A stretch of 64,000 bases of DNA from Trichococcus alkaliphilus (GTDB lineage: Bacteria; Bacillota; Bacilli; Lactobacillales; Aerococcaceae), in the NCBI RefSeq assembly GCF_003008695.1, contig NZ_PXZT01000008.1, positions 1 through 64,000 of the forward strand, read 5' to 3'. Below, in pieces: positions 53,055 through 60,644 of this stretch (the first letter of the stretch is position 1; every line of letters starts with the position of its first letter). Below the pieces are notes generated by a model. That model saw only the letters and a list, made by a program, of their open reading frames with translations. It made no database searches and was not told the DNA's origin. Both the position numbers and the translations under genes were made by a program.

Positions 53055-53858
53055 ATGGCAACACACAAACAAGCCGTTCCACCACCTACCGTATTTTTTG
53101 GAGAAGAAGCTTTTCAACCGATCGACCACACGGAAGTCCGCTGGCTGGGCAGCGGCGGGATGTTCGTGAACACCCGCGGCACCTGCATCATGATGGATCC
53201 GATGCTGAAGGACTTCGATATGCCGCTTTTGATCGACATGCCGATTGCGCCTGAAAATATCCCGCATCTGGATGCTGTGCTGATTACGCACTGCGACAAT
53301 GACCATTACAGCGTGCCATCACTGCACGCGATGGAGCATGTCTCCAAGGCATTCCACGGGCCGCATTATGTGGCAGAACTGATGCAGGCGGAAGGGTTTC
53401 CGGCAAACGGGCATGATATCGGGGACACGTTCGAAGTTGGCCCTGCAAAAATAACGCTGACGCCGGCGGACCATGCTTGGCAGAATGAAAAAGCAAAATA
53501 CAATTACCGGGTATTCCGGTTGGAGGATTACTGCGGCTTTTGGATTGAGACGCCGGATGGGATCATCTGGGCACCGGGCGATTCCCGTTTGATGAAGGAG
53601 CACCTGGAGATGCCGCAGCCGGATGCGATCCTCTTTGACTTTTCCGACAACGAGTGGCATATCGGATTGGAAGGGGCGATCCAAATGGCGAACACTTATC
53701 CTGAAGCGCATCTGATCCTATGCCATTGGGGCACGGTGGATGCACCTGATCTGAACGTTTTCAACGCCGATCCGCAATCCTTGTACGACCGGGTGGTTAA
53801 TCCGGAAAGGATCCATGCTTATGCTCCAGGGCAGCCATTCAGCCTGAAAAAATCCTAA
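53055..53858 (+). CDS. Metallo-beta-lactamase-fold hydrolase (UlaG-like)
   Basis: This 267-residue MBL-fold protein has the metal motif LITHCDNDHYS (about residues 77-87), in which the second His of HxHxDH is Asp (HCDNDH), plus His residues in PADHAW and ILCHWG. It resembles the YtnP/UlaG-like group of cytoplasmic hydrolases. Substrate is unknown. The start at 53055 has AAGGAGG; an in-frame ATG 12 codons earlier is rejected. The following phosphatase gene is 18 bases away, so they are probably co-expressed. Confidence 0.87.
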   Translation: MATHKQAVPPPTVFFGEEAFQPIDHTEVRWLGSGGMFVNTRGTCIMMDPMLKDFDMPLLIDMPIAPENIPHLDAVLITHCDNDHYSVPSLHAMEHVSKAFHGPHYVAELMQAEGFPANGHDIGDTFEVGPAKITLTPADHAWQNEKAKYNYRVFRLEDYCGFWIETPDGIIWAPGDSRLMKEHLEMPQPDAILFDFSDNEWHIGLEGAIQMANTYPEAHLILCHWGTVDAPDLNVFNADPQSLYDRVVNPERIHAYAPGQPFSLKKS

Positions 53859-53876
53859 ATGATGGGAGATTTGCGG

Positions 53877-54446
53877 ATGAAACGATTATATTTGGTCCGT
53901 CACGGGGAAACCTTGTTCAATATTCAAGGAAAGATTCAGGGATGGAGCGACTCACCTTTGACGCAACGGGGCATCAAACAGGCTCAGGCTGTGCGGGATT
54001 ATTTCGAATCGGAAGGCATCAGCTTCGATCATGCATACAGTTCGACATCGGAAAGGGCGAGCGATACGTTGGAACTGATTACCGACATGCCCTATGCCCG
54101 TCTGAAAGGCTTGAAGGAGGTCAATTACGGCTTCTTCGAAGGGGAGCGGGAGATGCTCAAACCGAAGGAACCACAGGAAATCGTGTCATTCTTTGTGCCG
54201 TTCGGCGGGGAAAATACGAATGATGTGGCGGAACGGATGGCACAGACACTGACCGAAGTGATGGAGCAGGATGATCATACGAACGTTTTGGCAGTTTCGC
54301 ACAGTGGCGCCTGCTACAACTTTCTGAAGCTTTGGCAAGACCCGGCGGAGGAGTTGGCGAAGGGATTCCCGAACGGGAGCATCTTCGTTTACGGATACAA
54401 AGAGAAGGTATTCCAATTGGAGGAAGTAATCCGGCCGGTTTTATAG
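53877..54446 (+). CDS. Histidine phosphatase family protein
   Basis: This 189-residue phosphoglycerate-mutase-like phosphatase has the phospho-histidine motif LVRHGETLFN (residues 5-14), a conserved Arg in STSERASDTL and the second His in LAVSHSGACYN. It lacks the insert of glycolytic mutases and is more likely a general phosphatase (GpmB/CobC type). The start at 53877 has GGGAG upstream; a frame from 53859 is possible. Confidence 0.88.
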   Translation: MKRLYLVRHGETLFNIQGKIQGWSDSPLTQRGIKQAQAVRDYFESEGISFDHAYSSTSERASDTLELITDMPYARLKGLKEVNYGFFEGEREMLKPKEPQEIVSFFVPFGGENTNDVAERMAQTLTEVMEQDDHTNVLAVSHSGACYNFLKLWQDPAEELAKGFPNGSIFVYGYKEKVFQLEEVIRPVL

Positions 54447-54487
54447 CGCAATAAGACTGTACGTTTAAGAGGAACGGAGGAAAAAAG

Positions 54488-55468
54488 ATGGAGTATGTAA
54501 AATTCGGCAACACAGGGATGGACGTATCACGAATCTGTTTGGGCTGCATGAGCTTCGGGGATCCGGATACATGGCTGCACAAATGGGCGTTGAATGAAGA
54601 AGAAAGCAGACCAATCATCAAACGCGCTTTGGAGTTGGGCATCAATTTCTTTGATACAGCGAATGTCTACTCGCTAGGAAAAAGCGAAGAAATCCTCGGA
54701 CGTGCCATCAAAGACTTTGCGAAGCGTGACGAGGTGGTCATCGCGACGAAGGTACACGGCCAGATGCATGAGGGCCCGAACGGTTCCGGGCTGTCCCGCA
54801 AGTCCATCCTGAGCGAAATCGACAACAGCCTGAAGCGCCTGGATATGGATTATGTGGATCTCTACATCATCCACCGTTGGGACTACAATACACCGATCGA
54901 GGAAACGATGGAAGCCCTGCATGATGTGGTGAAATCCGGGAAGGCTCGTTACATCGGAGCTTCCGCGATGTATGCATGGCAATTCCAAAAAGCGCTGCAC
55001 GTAGCGGAAAAGAACGGCTGGACGCGCTTCGTGTCGATGCAGGACCATCTGAACCTGCTTTACCGTGAAGAGGAGCGGGAAATGCTGCCGCTTTGCAGGG
55101 AAGAAAAAATCGCTGTGACCCCGTACAGTCCGATGGCATCAGGCCGATTGACACGCGACTGGTCGGAGACGTCCAAGCGGATGGAAACGGACAATGTGGC
55201 GCGTTCGAAGTATGATGCCACTGCCGATAAGGACCGGATCATCGTCGAACGGTTGGCGCAAGTAGCCGCCGACAGAGGTGTTTCCCGCGTCGAAATCGCC
55301 TTGGCTTGGCTCCTGCAGAAGGAACCGGTCGTAGCGCCGATCATCGGAGCGACCAAACTAGAACATCTGGAAAAACCGGTGGAAGCCGTATCTCTCAAGC
55401 TGACCGATGCCGAAGTCGCCTTTCTGGAAGAACCGTATGTCCCGCATTTGATTGTCGGGCATAACTGA
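54488..55468 (+). CDS. Aldo/keto reductase
   Basis: This 326-residue NADPH-dependent AKR of the YajO/Tas-like group has the catalytic tetrad region: Asp in FFDTANVYSLG, Tyr in the same segment, Lys in VIATKVHG and His in YIIHRWD. KPVEAVSLKLT marks the end of the cofactor-binding part. It reduces aldehydes or ketones; the physiological substrate is unknown. AACGGAGG precedes the ATG. It follows the phosphatase by 41 bases. Confidence 0.92.
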   Translation: MEYVKFGNTGMDVSRICLGCMSFGDPDTWLHKWALNEEESRPIIKRALELGINFFDTANVYSLGKSEEILGRAIKDFAKRDEVVIATKVHGQMHEGPNGSGLSRKSILSEIDNSLKRLDMDYVDLYIIHRWDYNTPIEETMEALHDVVKSGKARYIGASAMYAWQFQKALHVAEKNGWTRFVSMQDHLNLLYREEEREMLPLCREEKIAVTPYSPMASGRLTRDWSETSKRMETDNVARSKYDATADKDRIIVERLAQVAADRGVSRVEIALAWLLQKEPVVAPIIGATKLEHLEKPVEAVSLKLTDAEVAFLEEPYVPHLIVGHN

Positions 55469-55618
55469 GGCATTTCGGCATGCGGAAAAATCATCCTTGA
55501 GACTGATTCATATACTTTAAATAAGCAGTATACTTTGTTCACGATAACCGGACGAGGCATAGAGCTATGTGTGTCTATAGAATGGTTGTCCAAATCAATC
55601 AGCAAAGGAAAATGCAAA

Positions 55619-55900
55619 ATGAAAGTAAAAAAGAAAATCAGTCTGACACCTTTTAGTAAAGTCAAGTCACTTATACTTTCCCTGTTCGATTCCAAAGTCG
55701 ACGGCAAGAAAAAATGGCTGGTGTTGGGGATCATTCTTTATATCATCAGTCCAATCGACATTATCCCGGATTTTATCCCGATGGCCGGTTATGCGGATGA
55801 TGTGCTGTTGCCGATCCTGTTTTTGGTCGCTGAAAAATTATTGAGCGACGGAGCGATTGAAGAAAAAGAACGCCCAATCAAAGAAGCCAAAAAAATATAA
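55619..55900 (+). CDS. YkvA family (DUF1232) protein
   Basis: This 93-residue protein has the DUF1232 core: a membrane segment with LYIISPIDIIPDFIPMAGYADD (landmark, about 42-63) followed by a second span. Members are small integral membrane proteins of unknown function. The start is taken at the ATG 55619 before KVKKKISL. A longer frame from 55535 would add 28 residues without similarity. A terminator follows. Confidence 0.85.
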   Translation: MKVKKKISLTPFSKVKSLILSLFDSKVDGKKKWLVLGIILYIISPIDIIPDFIPMAGYADDVLLPILFLVAEKLLSDGAIEEKERPIKEAKKI

Positions 55901-55915
55901 TTCATGGATTTTCTG

Positions 55916-55956
55916 GCCCCGTTCCTCGCCTAAATGGCAAAGGAGCGGGGCTTTTT
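55916..55956 (+). terminator. Terminator of the YkvA-type gene
   Basis: GCCCCG.TCCT pairs with AGGA.CGGGGC and is followed by TTTTT. Confidence 0.9.
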
Positions 55957-56060
55957 CGCGTTTTGTACCTTGAGCACCCGGTTGGACGTGGCTTCTGCAT
56001 TCCTTTAGAATAATCATATGGATTCAATATAAGCTATTCTGAAGGCGAGGAAAACAATAA

Positions 56061-56810
56061 ATGAATGAAACAATCGAGCGCATCATGGCGCATCGCACGG
56101 TAAGGGATTTTGAAGACAGGGCATTGAGCCCTGAACAGATAGAAACGATTGTCCGCAGCGCCCAGGCGGCTTCCACATCGAGTTTTGTGCAGGCTTATTC
56201 CATCATCGGAGTAACAGATCCTGACAAAAAACGCGAATTGGCGAAAATCGCACGCAACCAACATTTTGTTGCCGAGAACGGCCATTTCTTCGTATTTTGC
56301 GCCGACTTGCATCGCCACGATGTGATCGGAAAAATGGAAGGGAAGGATGTTGCAGCCTCGCTCGAGAGCACTGAAAAATTCATGGTCAGTGTGGTTGATG
56401 CATCCCTTGCGGCCCAAAATGCCGCTCTGGCCGCTGAAGCGATGGGTCTCGGGATCTGTTACGTCGGAGGCTTGCGGAATGACCTTGAAAAAGTCAGCGA
56501 ACTCCTGAAGATTCCCGATAAAGTGATCCCGCTCTTCGGACTGGCTGTTGGGTACCCAGCCAGCGTCAACGATCAGAAGCCGCGCTTGCCTTTCGAGCAT
56601 ATTTATCATGAAAATGAGTATCAACAGAATAAGGCAGTCTATAAGGAACAACTGGAGAAGTACAACGAAGAAATCCAAGAGTACTATCGGTCGCGGACTG
56701 AAGGCGAACGCTGCGATACGTGGACCGGACAGATGGCAGAGATGCTCTCCCATCCGCAACGCATGTACATGCATGATTTCGTCAAAAAGCAAGGGATGAA
56801 CAAACATTGA
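56061..56810 (+). CDS. Oxygen-insensitive NADPH nitroreductase (NfsA/FRP-type)
   Basis: This 249-residue flavin enzyme begins TIERIMAHRTVRDFEDRALS, the typical FMN-binding HRTxRxF start. It continues with QAASTSSFVQAYSIIGV (about 35-51) and GLGICYVGGLRNDLEKV (about 132-148). Such enzymes reduce nitroaromatics, quinones or flavins. Length fits the NfsA group. The ATG is preceded by AAGGCGAGG. It stands alone. Confidence 0.92.
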   Translation: MNETIERIMAHRTVRDFEDRALSPEQIETIVRSAQAASTSSFVQAYSIIGVTDPDKKRELAKIARNQHFVAENGHFFVFCADLHRHDVIGKMEGKDVAASLESTEKFMVSVVDASLAAQNAALAAEAMGLGICYVGGLRNDLEKVSELLKIPDKVIPLFGLAVGYPASVNDQKPRLPFEHIYHENEYQQNKAVYKEQLEKYNEEIQEYYRSRTEGERCDTWTGQMAEMLSHPQRMYMHDFVKKQGMNKH

Positions 56811-56917
56811 CTGTTTTGAGCTTTGCAGAAGTGAATTCCGTATTTTGAAACACTCAACTGGAATTTAGTTTTTCAAATAACATTTCACCTTAGCTTATCA
56901 TGAATTAATCTTTTCTC

Positions 56918-56946
56918 TTGCATCGAACGGATATTCGTGTTATAGT
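56918..56946 (+). promoter_or_regulatory. Promoter of a candidate small RNA
   Basis: -35 TTGCAT (56918-56923), a 17-bp spacer and -10 TATAGT (56941-56946). No good coding sequence follows before a terminator. Confidence 0.6.
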
Positions 56947-56952
56947 TACCTT

Positions 56953-57158
56953 TCAACGTCCAAGAACATATGCAACTGATATGTATGGAACCATGGCTTT
57001 TCTCTATTCTGCAGCGGATGCTGCAGGCAAACGGAACCAAAAATAAGCGAAGTTAAATTTATATGTAGCGCCACACTGTGGTGCCCGCAACATGAATTTC
57101 CAAGATTTAGATTTGATAGTGAAAAAGCCGCGATTCCTGTACAGGAATACCTTTTTCT
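56953..57158 (+). ncRNA. Candidate small RNA of about 205 nt
   Basis: A good promoter at 56918 is followed by non-coding sequence with a CTGCAG..CTGCAG hairpin near 57010. It ends at a terminator-like stem ATTCCTGTACAGGAAT (57133-57148) flanked by AAAAAG and CTTTTT. The only reading frame inside (ATG at 56970, 28 codons) has no clear ribosome-binding site. This is the main content of the 492-base gap 56811-57302. I recognise no known RNA family. Confidence 0.45.
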
Positions 57159-57182
57159 TTCTTATGATAATAAGTAGAGACG

Positions 57183-57209
57183 GAAAGGTACTCAATTGAG
57201 TGCCTTTTT
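57183..57209. terminator. Second terminator after the candidate small RNA
   Basis: AGGTACTCAATTGAGTGCCT forms a near-perfect palindrome with T-rich flank on the plus strand and A-rich flank on the other. Confidence 0.7.
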
Positions 57210-57302
57210 GATTTCTCTGAATACAGAAAAAAAGGATATATGAGGGGGTTGAAAGATAGTAGCGTACGCATATGGTTACGCTAAAGAAGGAGCAAGAAAT
57301 AT

Positions 57303-57434
57303 ATGAAGAACATCGTCTATACGAATTCGCAGAACGTGACTATTGAAATATCATGGGAAGCGTATTACAAAGAGATCGACATGCGCAAACAAGAGCGTTT
57401 GAAGAAAAAACAAGCGCAGACAAGCGGCAAATAA
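57303..57434 (+). CDS. Small basic protein, 43 residues
   Basis: The frame runs from ATG at 57303 to TAA at 57432-57434, with AAGGAG 8 bases upstream. The product starts MKNIVYTNSQNVTIEISWEA and ends in a Lys/Arg/Gln-rich helix (RKQERLKKKQAQ). I do not recognise a family. A hairpin GCTCTCC/GGAGAGC at about 57443-57462 and a T-run near 57523-57531 follow. The good ribosome-binding site and codon use suggest it is real. Confidence 0.6.
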   Translation: MKNIVYTNSQNVTIEISWEAYYKEIDMRKQERLKKKQAQTSGK

Positions 57435-57695
57435 GGTCTAAGCGGCTCTCCATGATCGGAGAGCTGCAAATCAAAAAGTTCGGGATCCCTAACTCACAAT
57501 TGATGAGTCAGCGGCTTCCGGGCTTTTTTTTTCATGTTTCCGTTTCCTGAAGGATTCGGGTTTCTGTATCCTAATATTGCGTGCGGTTCGGACAATAATT
57601 TCCAGTTATTCCTATCGGTTTCATGGTATCATCATTGGAAGATGCCTTACTAGAGGCGCAGTGAAAAATATCAGATTAGAAGAAGGAATATAACA

Positions 57696-58913
57696 ATGGA
57701 TGAAAAGAAATCAGCGGTTTATCAAGAAATACTGTTTTACGGAATTGCGGCAATCCTGATGGGTATTCTGGTGGGGGCCTTGGATGCTTTGTTTGGCGAA
57801 GTCCTCATTCTGATCACTCAGTTCCGCGGGCGGCACATCGCAGGATTGTTGCCGTTCCTCGCAATTGCTGGCTTGGTGATCGTCTATGTCTACCAAAAAT
57901 TCGGCAAAAACAGCAACAAGGGAATGGGGTTAATCTTTTCCGCGGGGAACAAGCAGGATGAAGAAATACCGAAACGGCTGATTCCACTAGTCATTGGTGG
58001 CACTTGGCTGACCCATCTATTCGGCGGCAGCGCTGGCCGAGAGGGTGTAGCCGTGCAGATCGGTGCGACCGTCGGCTATACCTTCGGGAAAAAATTCCCT
58101 TTCCAAGATTCAAAAAAAATCCTATTGGTTGCTGGGATGGCGGCCGGGTTTGCGGGCTTGTTCCAGACACCGATTGCGGCGACCTTTTTCGCTTTGGAGG
58201 TGCTGATGGTCGGCATGATCGAATACCGCGCGCTTTTCCCCGCAGCGTTAAGCGCCTTTGTGGCTTCCTATACCTCGCATTTGCTCGGGTTGGAAAAATT
58301 TTCGGTGAACTTGAATGTGGCTGTGCCGGTCGATTTGTCTTTTGCTGGAAAGATTGTCCTCTTGGGCATCGTCTTCGGCGCTGTCGGCGGGTTGTTCGCC
58401 AAGTTGCTGAAGAACACGAAAGGCTGGATGGCTCAAAAGATAGCTGATCCTTACAGAAGGATTTTCGTGGTGGGCGTGCTGCTGACCATCGCGATGTTTG
58501 CTTTGCATATGGGGCGCTACTCGGGCTTGGGCACCAATCTGATCAGCGCCAGTTTTGATGAAGGCACAATCTACGGTTACGACTGGTTGCTGAAGCTGGT
58601 GCTGACGATCGTGACTCTGGCAGCGGGATTCCAGGGCGGGGAAGTCACGCCGTTGTTCTCGATTGGCGCAAGCTTGGGCTATTGGTTGGCTCCGTTGTTC
58701 GGCTTGCCGCCGGAATTTGTGGCCGCTTTGGGATACGCAAGCGTCTTCTCATCCGCGACGAACACCTTCATCGCGCCCGTCTTCATAGGCGCCGAGGTCT
58801 TCGGATATGACACGTTGCCGTATTTTTTTGCGATCGTGTCGGTCGCCTACGTGTTCAATAGCGGGCATTCCATCTATGCGCAGGAAAAATCCGAGAGCGA
58901 TTATTTGCAATAG
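57696..58913 (+). CDS. CLC-family anion channel/antiporter, probably fluoride-type
   Basis: This 405-residue CLC protein has the gating-glutamate motif GREGVAVQIG (Glu116) and GGEVTPLFSIGASLG near residue 313. The segment that is GSGIPE in chloride-type CLCs reads NKGMGLIF here, with Met77 in place of the selectivity serine. CLC-F fluoride/proton antiporters carry such a methionine and are of this short length. I therefore lean to fluoride export, with chloride/proton exchange as the alternative. No fluoride riboswitch was seen in 57435-57695. Confidence 0.87.
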   Translation: MDEKKSAVYQEILFYGIAAILMGILVGALDALFGEVLILITQFRGRHIAGLLPFLAIAGLVIVYVYQKFGKNSNKGMGLIFSAGNKQDEEIPKRLIPLVIGGTWLTHLFGGSAGREGVAVQIGATVGYTFGKKFPFQDSKKILLVAGMAAGFAGLFQTPIAATFFALEVLMVGMIEYRALFPAALSAFVASYTSHLLGLEKFSVNLNVAVPVDLSFAGKIVLLGIVFGAVGGLFAKLLKNTKGWMAQKIADPYRRIFVVGVLLTIAMFALHMGRYSGLGTNLISASFDEGTIYGYDWLLKLVLTIVTLAAGFQGGEVTPLFSIGASLGYWLAPLFGLPPEFVAALGYASVFSSATNTFIAPVFIGAEVFGYDTLPYFFAIVSVAYVFNSGHSIYAQEKSESDYLQ

Positions 58914-58953
58914 TCAGTCGGAAAAATCAGGGTTGCCTATGCTTTCGATGCAG

Positions 58954-58981
58954 GCTGTCTCTAAAATGAGACAGTCTTTTT
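58954..58981 (+). terminator. Terminator of the CLC gene
   Basis: GCTGTCTC and GAGACAG arms are followed by TCTTTTT. Confidence 0.88.
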
Positions 58982-59160
58982 GCATTTTTTAATGCAATGC
59001 AGTTCCGCGATTCCCACACGCAATTTCAGTTTCTCGAACCCCCCTGATCCGCTAAAATTAGCTTTTCGCATCTGACGAAATTATAATGGTCTATGAAGAG
59101 ATTTTCTTCAGCAGCACCCAGATCAGAATCAAAAAAATCCAAATAGAACGGAGAATAAGC

Positions 59161-59532
59161 ATGGGCATCGGAGCATTTTCCCTCAGTTTGACGGTCAAGG
59201 ACATACATGTATCAAAGGCATTTTACGAAAAATTGGGCTTCAGCACATTCGGCGGGGACATCGATCAGAATTGGCTGATCATGAAGAACGAGGATTGCAT
59301 CATCGGGCTGTTCCAGGGTATGTTCGAGAAAAACATGCTGACGTTCAATCCCGGCTGGAACAGCGATGCGGAAGAAGTGAATTCGTTCAAGGACGTCCGT
59401 GAGCTGCAGGAGGAATTGCGGGGAAAAGGCATCACTTTTGTTTCGGAAGCCGATCCTGATACGAAAGGGCCCGCGAGCTTCATCATTGAGGATCCCGACG
59501 GCAATCCGATTCTCGTCGACCAGCACAGATGA
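59161..59532 (+). CDS. VOC (glyoxalase/bleomycin-resistance) family protein, first
   Basis: This 123-residue VOC-fold protein has two beta-alpha-beta-beta-beta halves: SLTVKDIHVSKAFYEKLGFS (landmark, residues about 9-28) and a second half ending IIEDPDGNPILVDQH. Members include lyases, dioxygenases and antibiotic-binding proteins, so no function can be given. The start at 59161 has CGGAG upstream. A second VOC gene follows 90 bases later. Confidence 0.87.
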   Translation: MGIGAFSLSLTVKDIHVSKAFYEKLGFSTFGGDIDQNWLIMKNEDCIIGLFQGMFEKNMLTFNPGWNSDAEEVNSFKDVRELQEELRGKGITFVSEADPDTKGPASFIIEDPDGNPILVDQHR

Positions 59533-59622
59533 CTTTCCTTTTGCGCGAACGCCTTTGCCAATTGCACGCTACATAAGCCAGTTGCAGCAACTGATTTGCG
59601 AAAAATAGGAGGTCATCGCGTT

Positions 59623-60018
59623 ATGGGAAGAGTCATTCATTTTGAGATTCACGTGGACAATATGGAGAGGGCAAAGCTTTTCTATGGCGATGTTTTCGGA
59701 TGGACGTTCGAAGATTGGACCGCATATGTAGGTGCGCCTTATTTTGGGGCAATCACGGGCGATACGAGCGAACCGGGCATCAACGGTGCTTTGATGCAGC
59801 GCCAAAGTCCTCCGCCTGAAAGCGATCAAGCTTTGAACGCCTTTGTCTGCACGATGGGGACCGAAGATTACGATGCGACCGAAGCGCTGATTCTGGAGAA
59901 GGGCGGTAAAGTCTCGATACCGAAGAATGCGCTGACCGGGATGGCTTGGCAGGGGTACTACTTCGATACGGAAGGGAATCTGTTCGGAATCCATCAGCCG
60001 GACCTGAATGCAAAATAA
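59623..60018 (+). CDS. VOC (glyoxalase) family protein, second
   Basis: This 131-residue VOC protein begins RVIHFEIHVDNMERAKLFYGD and continues with VFGWTFEDW. It ends GYYFDTEGNLFGIHQPD, like the small lyase-like VOC proteins common in Firmicutes. AGGAGG precedes the ATG at 59623. It is only distantly similar to the first VOC protein. A strong terminator follows. Confidence 0.88.
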   Translation: MGRVIHFEIHVDNMERAKLFYGDVFGWTFEDWTAYVGAPYFGAITGDTSEPGINGALMQRQSPPPESDQALNAFVCTMGTEDYDATEALILEKGGKVSIPKNALTGMAWQGYYFDTEGNLFGIHQPDLNAK

Positions 60019-60040
60019 CCATTACCCATTACAATAAAAT

Positions 60041-60089
60041 AAGGAGCCGGGCGCTAGATCCAATTAGGATTTAGCACCCGGCTCCTTTT
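60041..60089. terminator. Bidirectional terminator, VOC / ECF S component
   Basis: AAGGAGCCGGG and CCCGGCTCCTT arms, extended by GCTA/TAGC, with T-rich ends on both strands. Confidence 0.93.
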
Positions 60090-60096
60090 CAATTCA

Positions 60097-60633
60097 TTAC
60101 CTTGCAGTGATGTTCATCTTTTTCAGGATTGCCGACAGTGGCAATGAAATCGCTATTCCGACTGCATTCTGGACGAGGTTTCCGGGAATCGAAGCGAACG
60201 GTGTGATGGCATTTCCGTAAAGAATCCATTCGCACAGATAATAACCGACCAGCATGATGGGAACCGAAAGCAGTGTGGCCAAAAGGTTCACGGCAAAGCT
60301 GTTCCCTTGGCGGCCCTTCGACCATGCCAGTTTTCCGACCAGATAGCCTTGCAACCCGCGTGTAACCAACGTGAAGGGAGCCCACAAAACCCAACCGGCC
60401 ATGAGGTCGAAGATGGCCATGCCGACCGCTCCGGCGATGGCGCCTTTTTTCGGCCCGAACAGGATAGATGCGAGGAAGAGCATCGCAGTGCCGAGGTGGA
60501 TCAATCCGCCGTTTGCCGTGATAGGCAATTTGATGTTCAGGAAGACTGTCGCAACGAATACGAGCGCAATCAGGATTGCGGTCAGAACCAAATCATAAGT
60601 GCGTGTGTTTGAATAACCTTGTGCTTTTTGCAT
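60097..60633 (-). CDS. ECF transporter S component
   Basis: This 178-residue membrane protein has six predicted spans and is typical of substrate-binding S subunits of ECF vitamin transporters (LTAILIALVFVATVFLNIKLP, GGLIHLGTAMLFLASILFGP, WAPFTLVTRGLQGYLVGKL as landmarks). It resembles the HmpT/PdxU-type group, so a pyrimidine or vitamin B6 compound is a likely ligand. The energising EcfA and EcfT subunits are not in the window, as expected for group II ECF transporters. It lies 11 bases after a class V aminotransferase gene on the same strand. Confidence 0.87.
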   Translation of the reverse strand: MQKAQGYSNTRTYDLVLTAILIALVFVATVFLNIKLPITANGGLIHLGTAMLFLASILFGPKKGAIAGAVGMAIFDLMAGWVLWAPFTLVTRGLQGYLVGKLAWSKGRQGNSFAVNLLATLLSVPIMLVGYYLCEWILYGNAITPFASIPGNLVQNAVGIAISLPLSAILKKMNITAR

Positions 60634-60644
60634 AGTGAAGCCTC

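Noticed and set aside
57435-57695. Fluoride riboswitch before the CLC gene
   Set aside because: No match to the conserved core could be seen by eye; a covariance search would decide.
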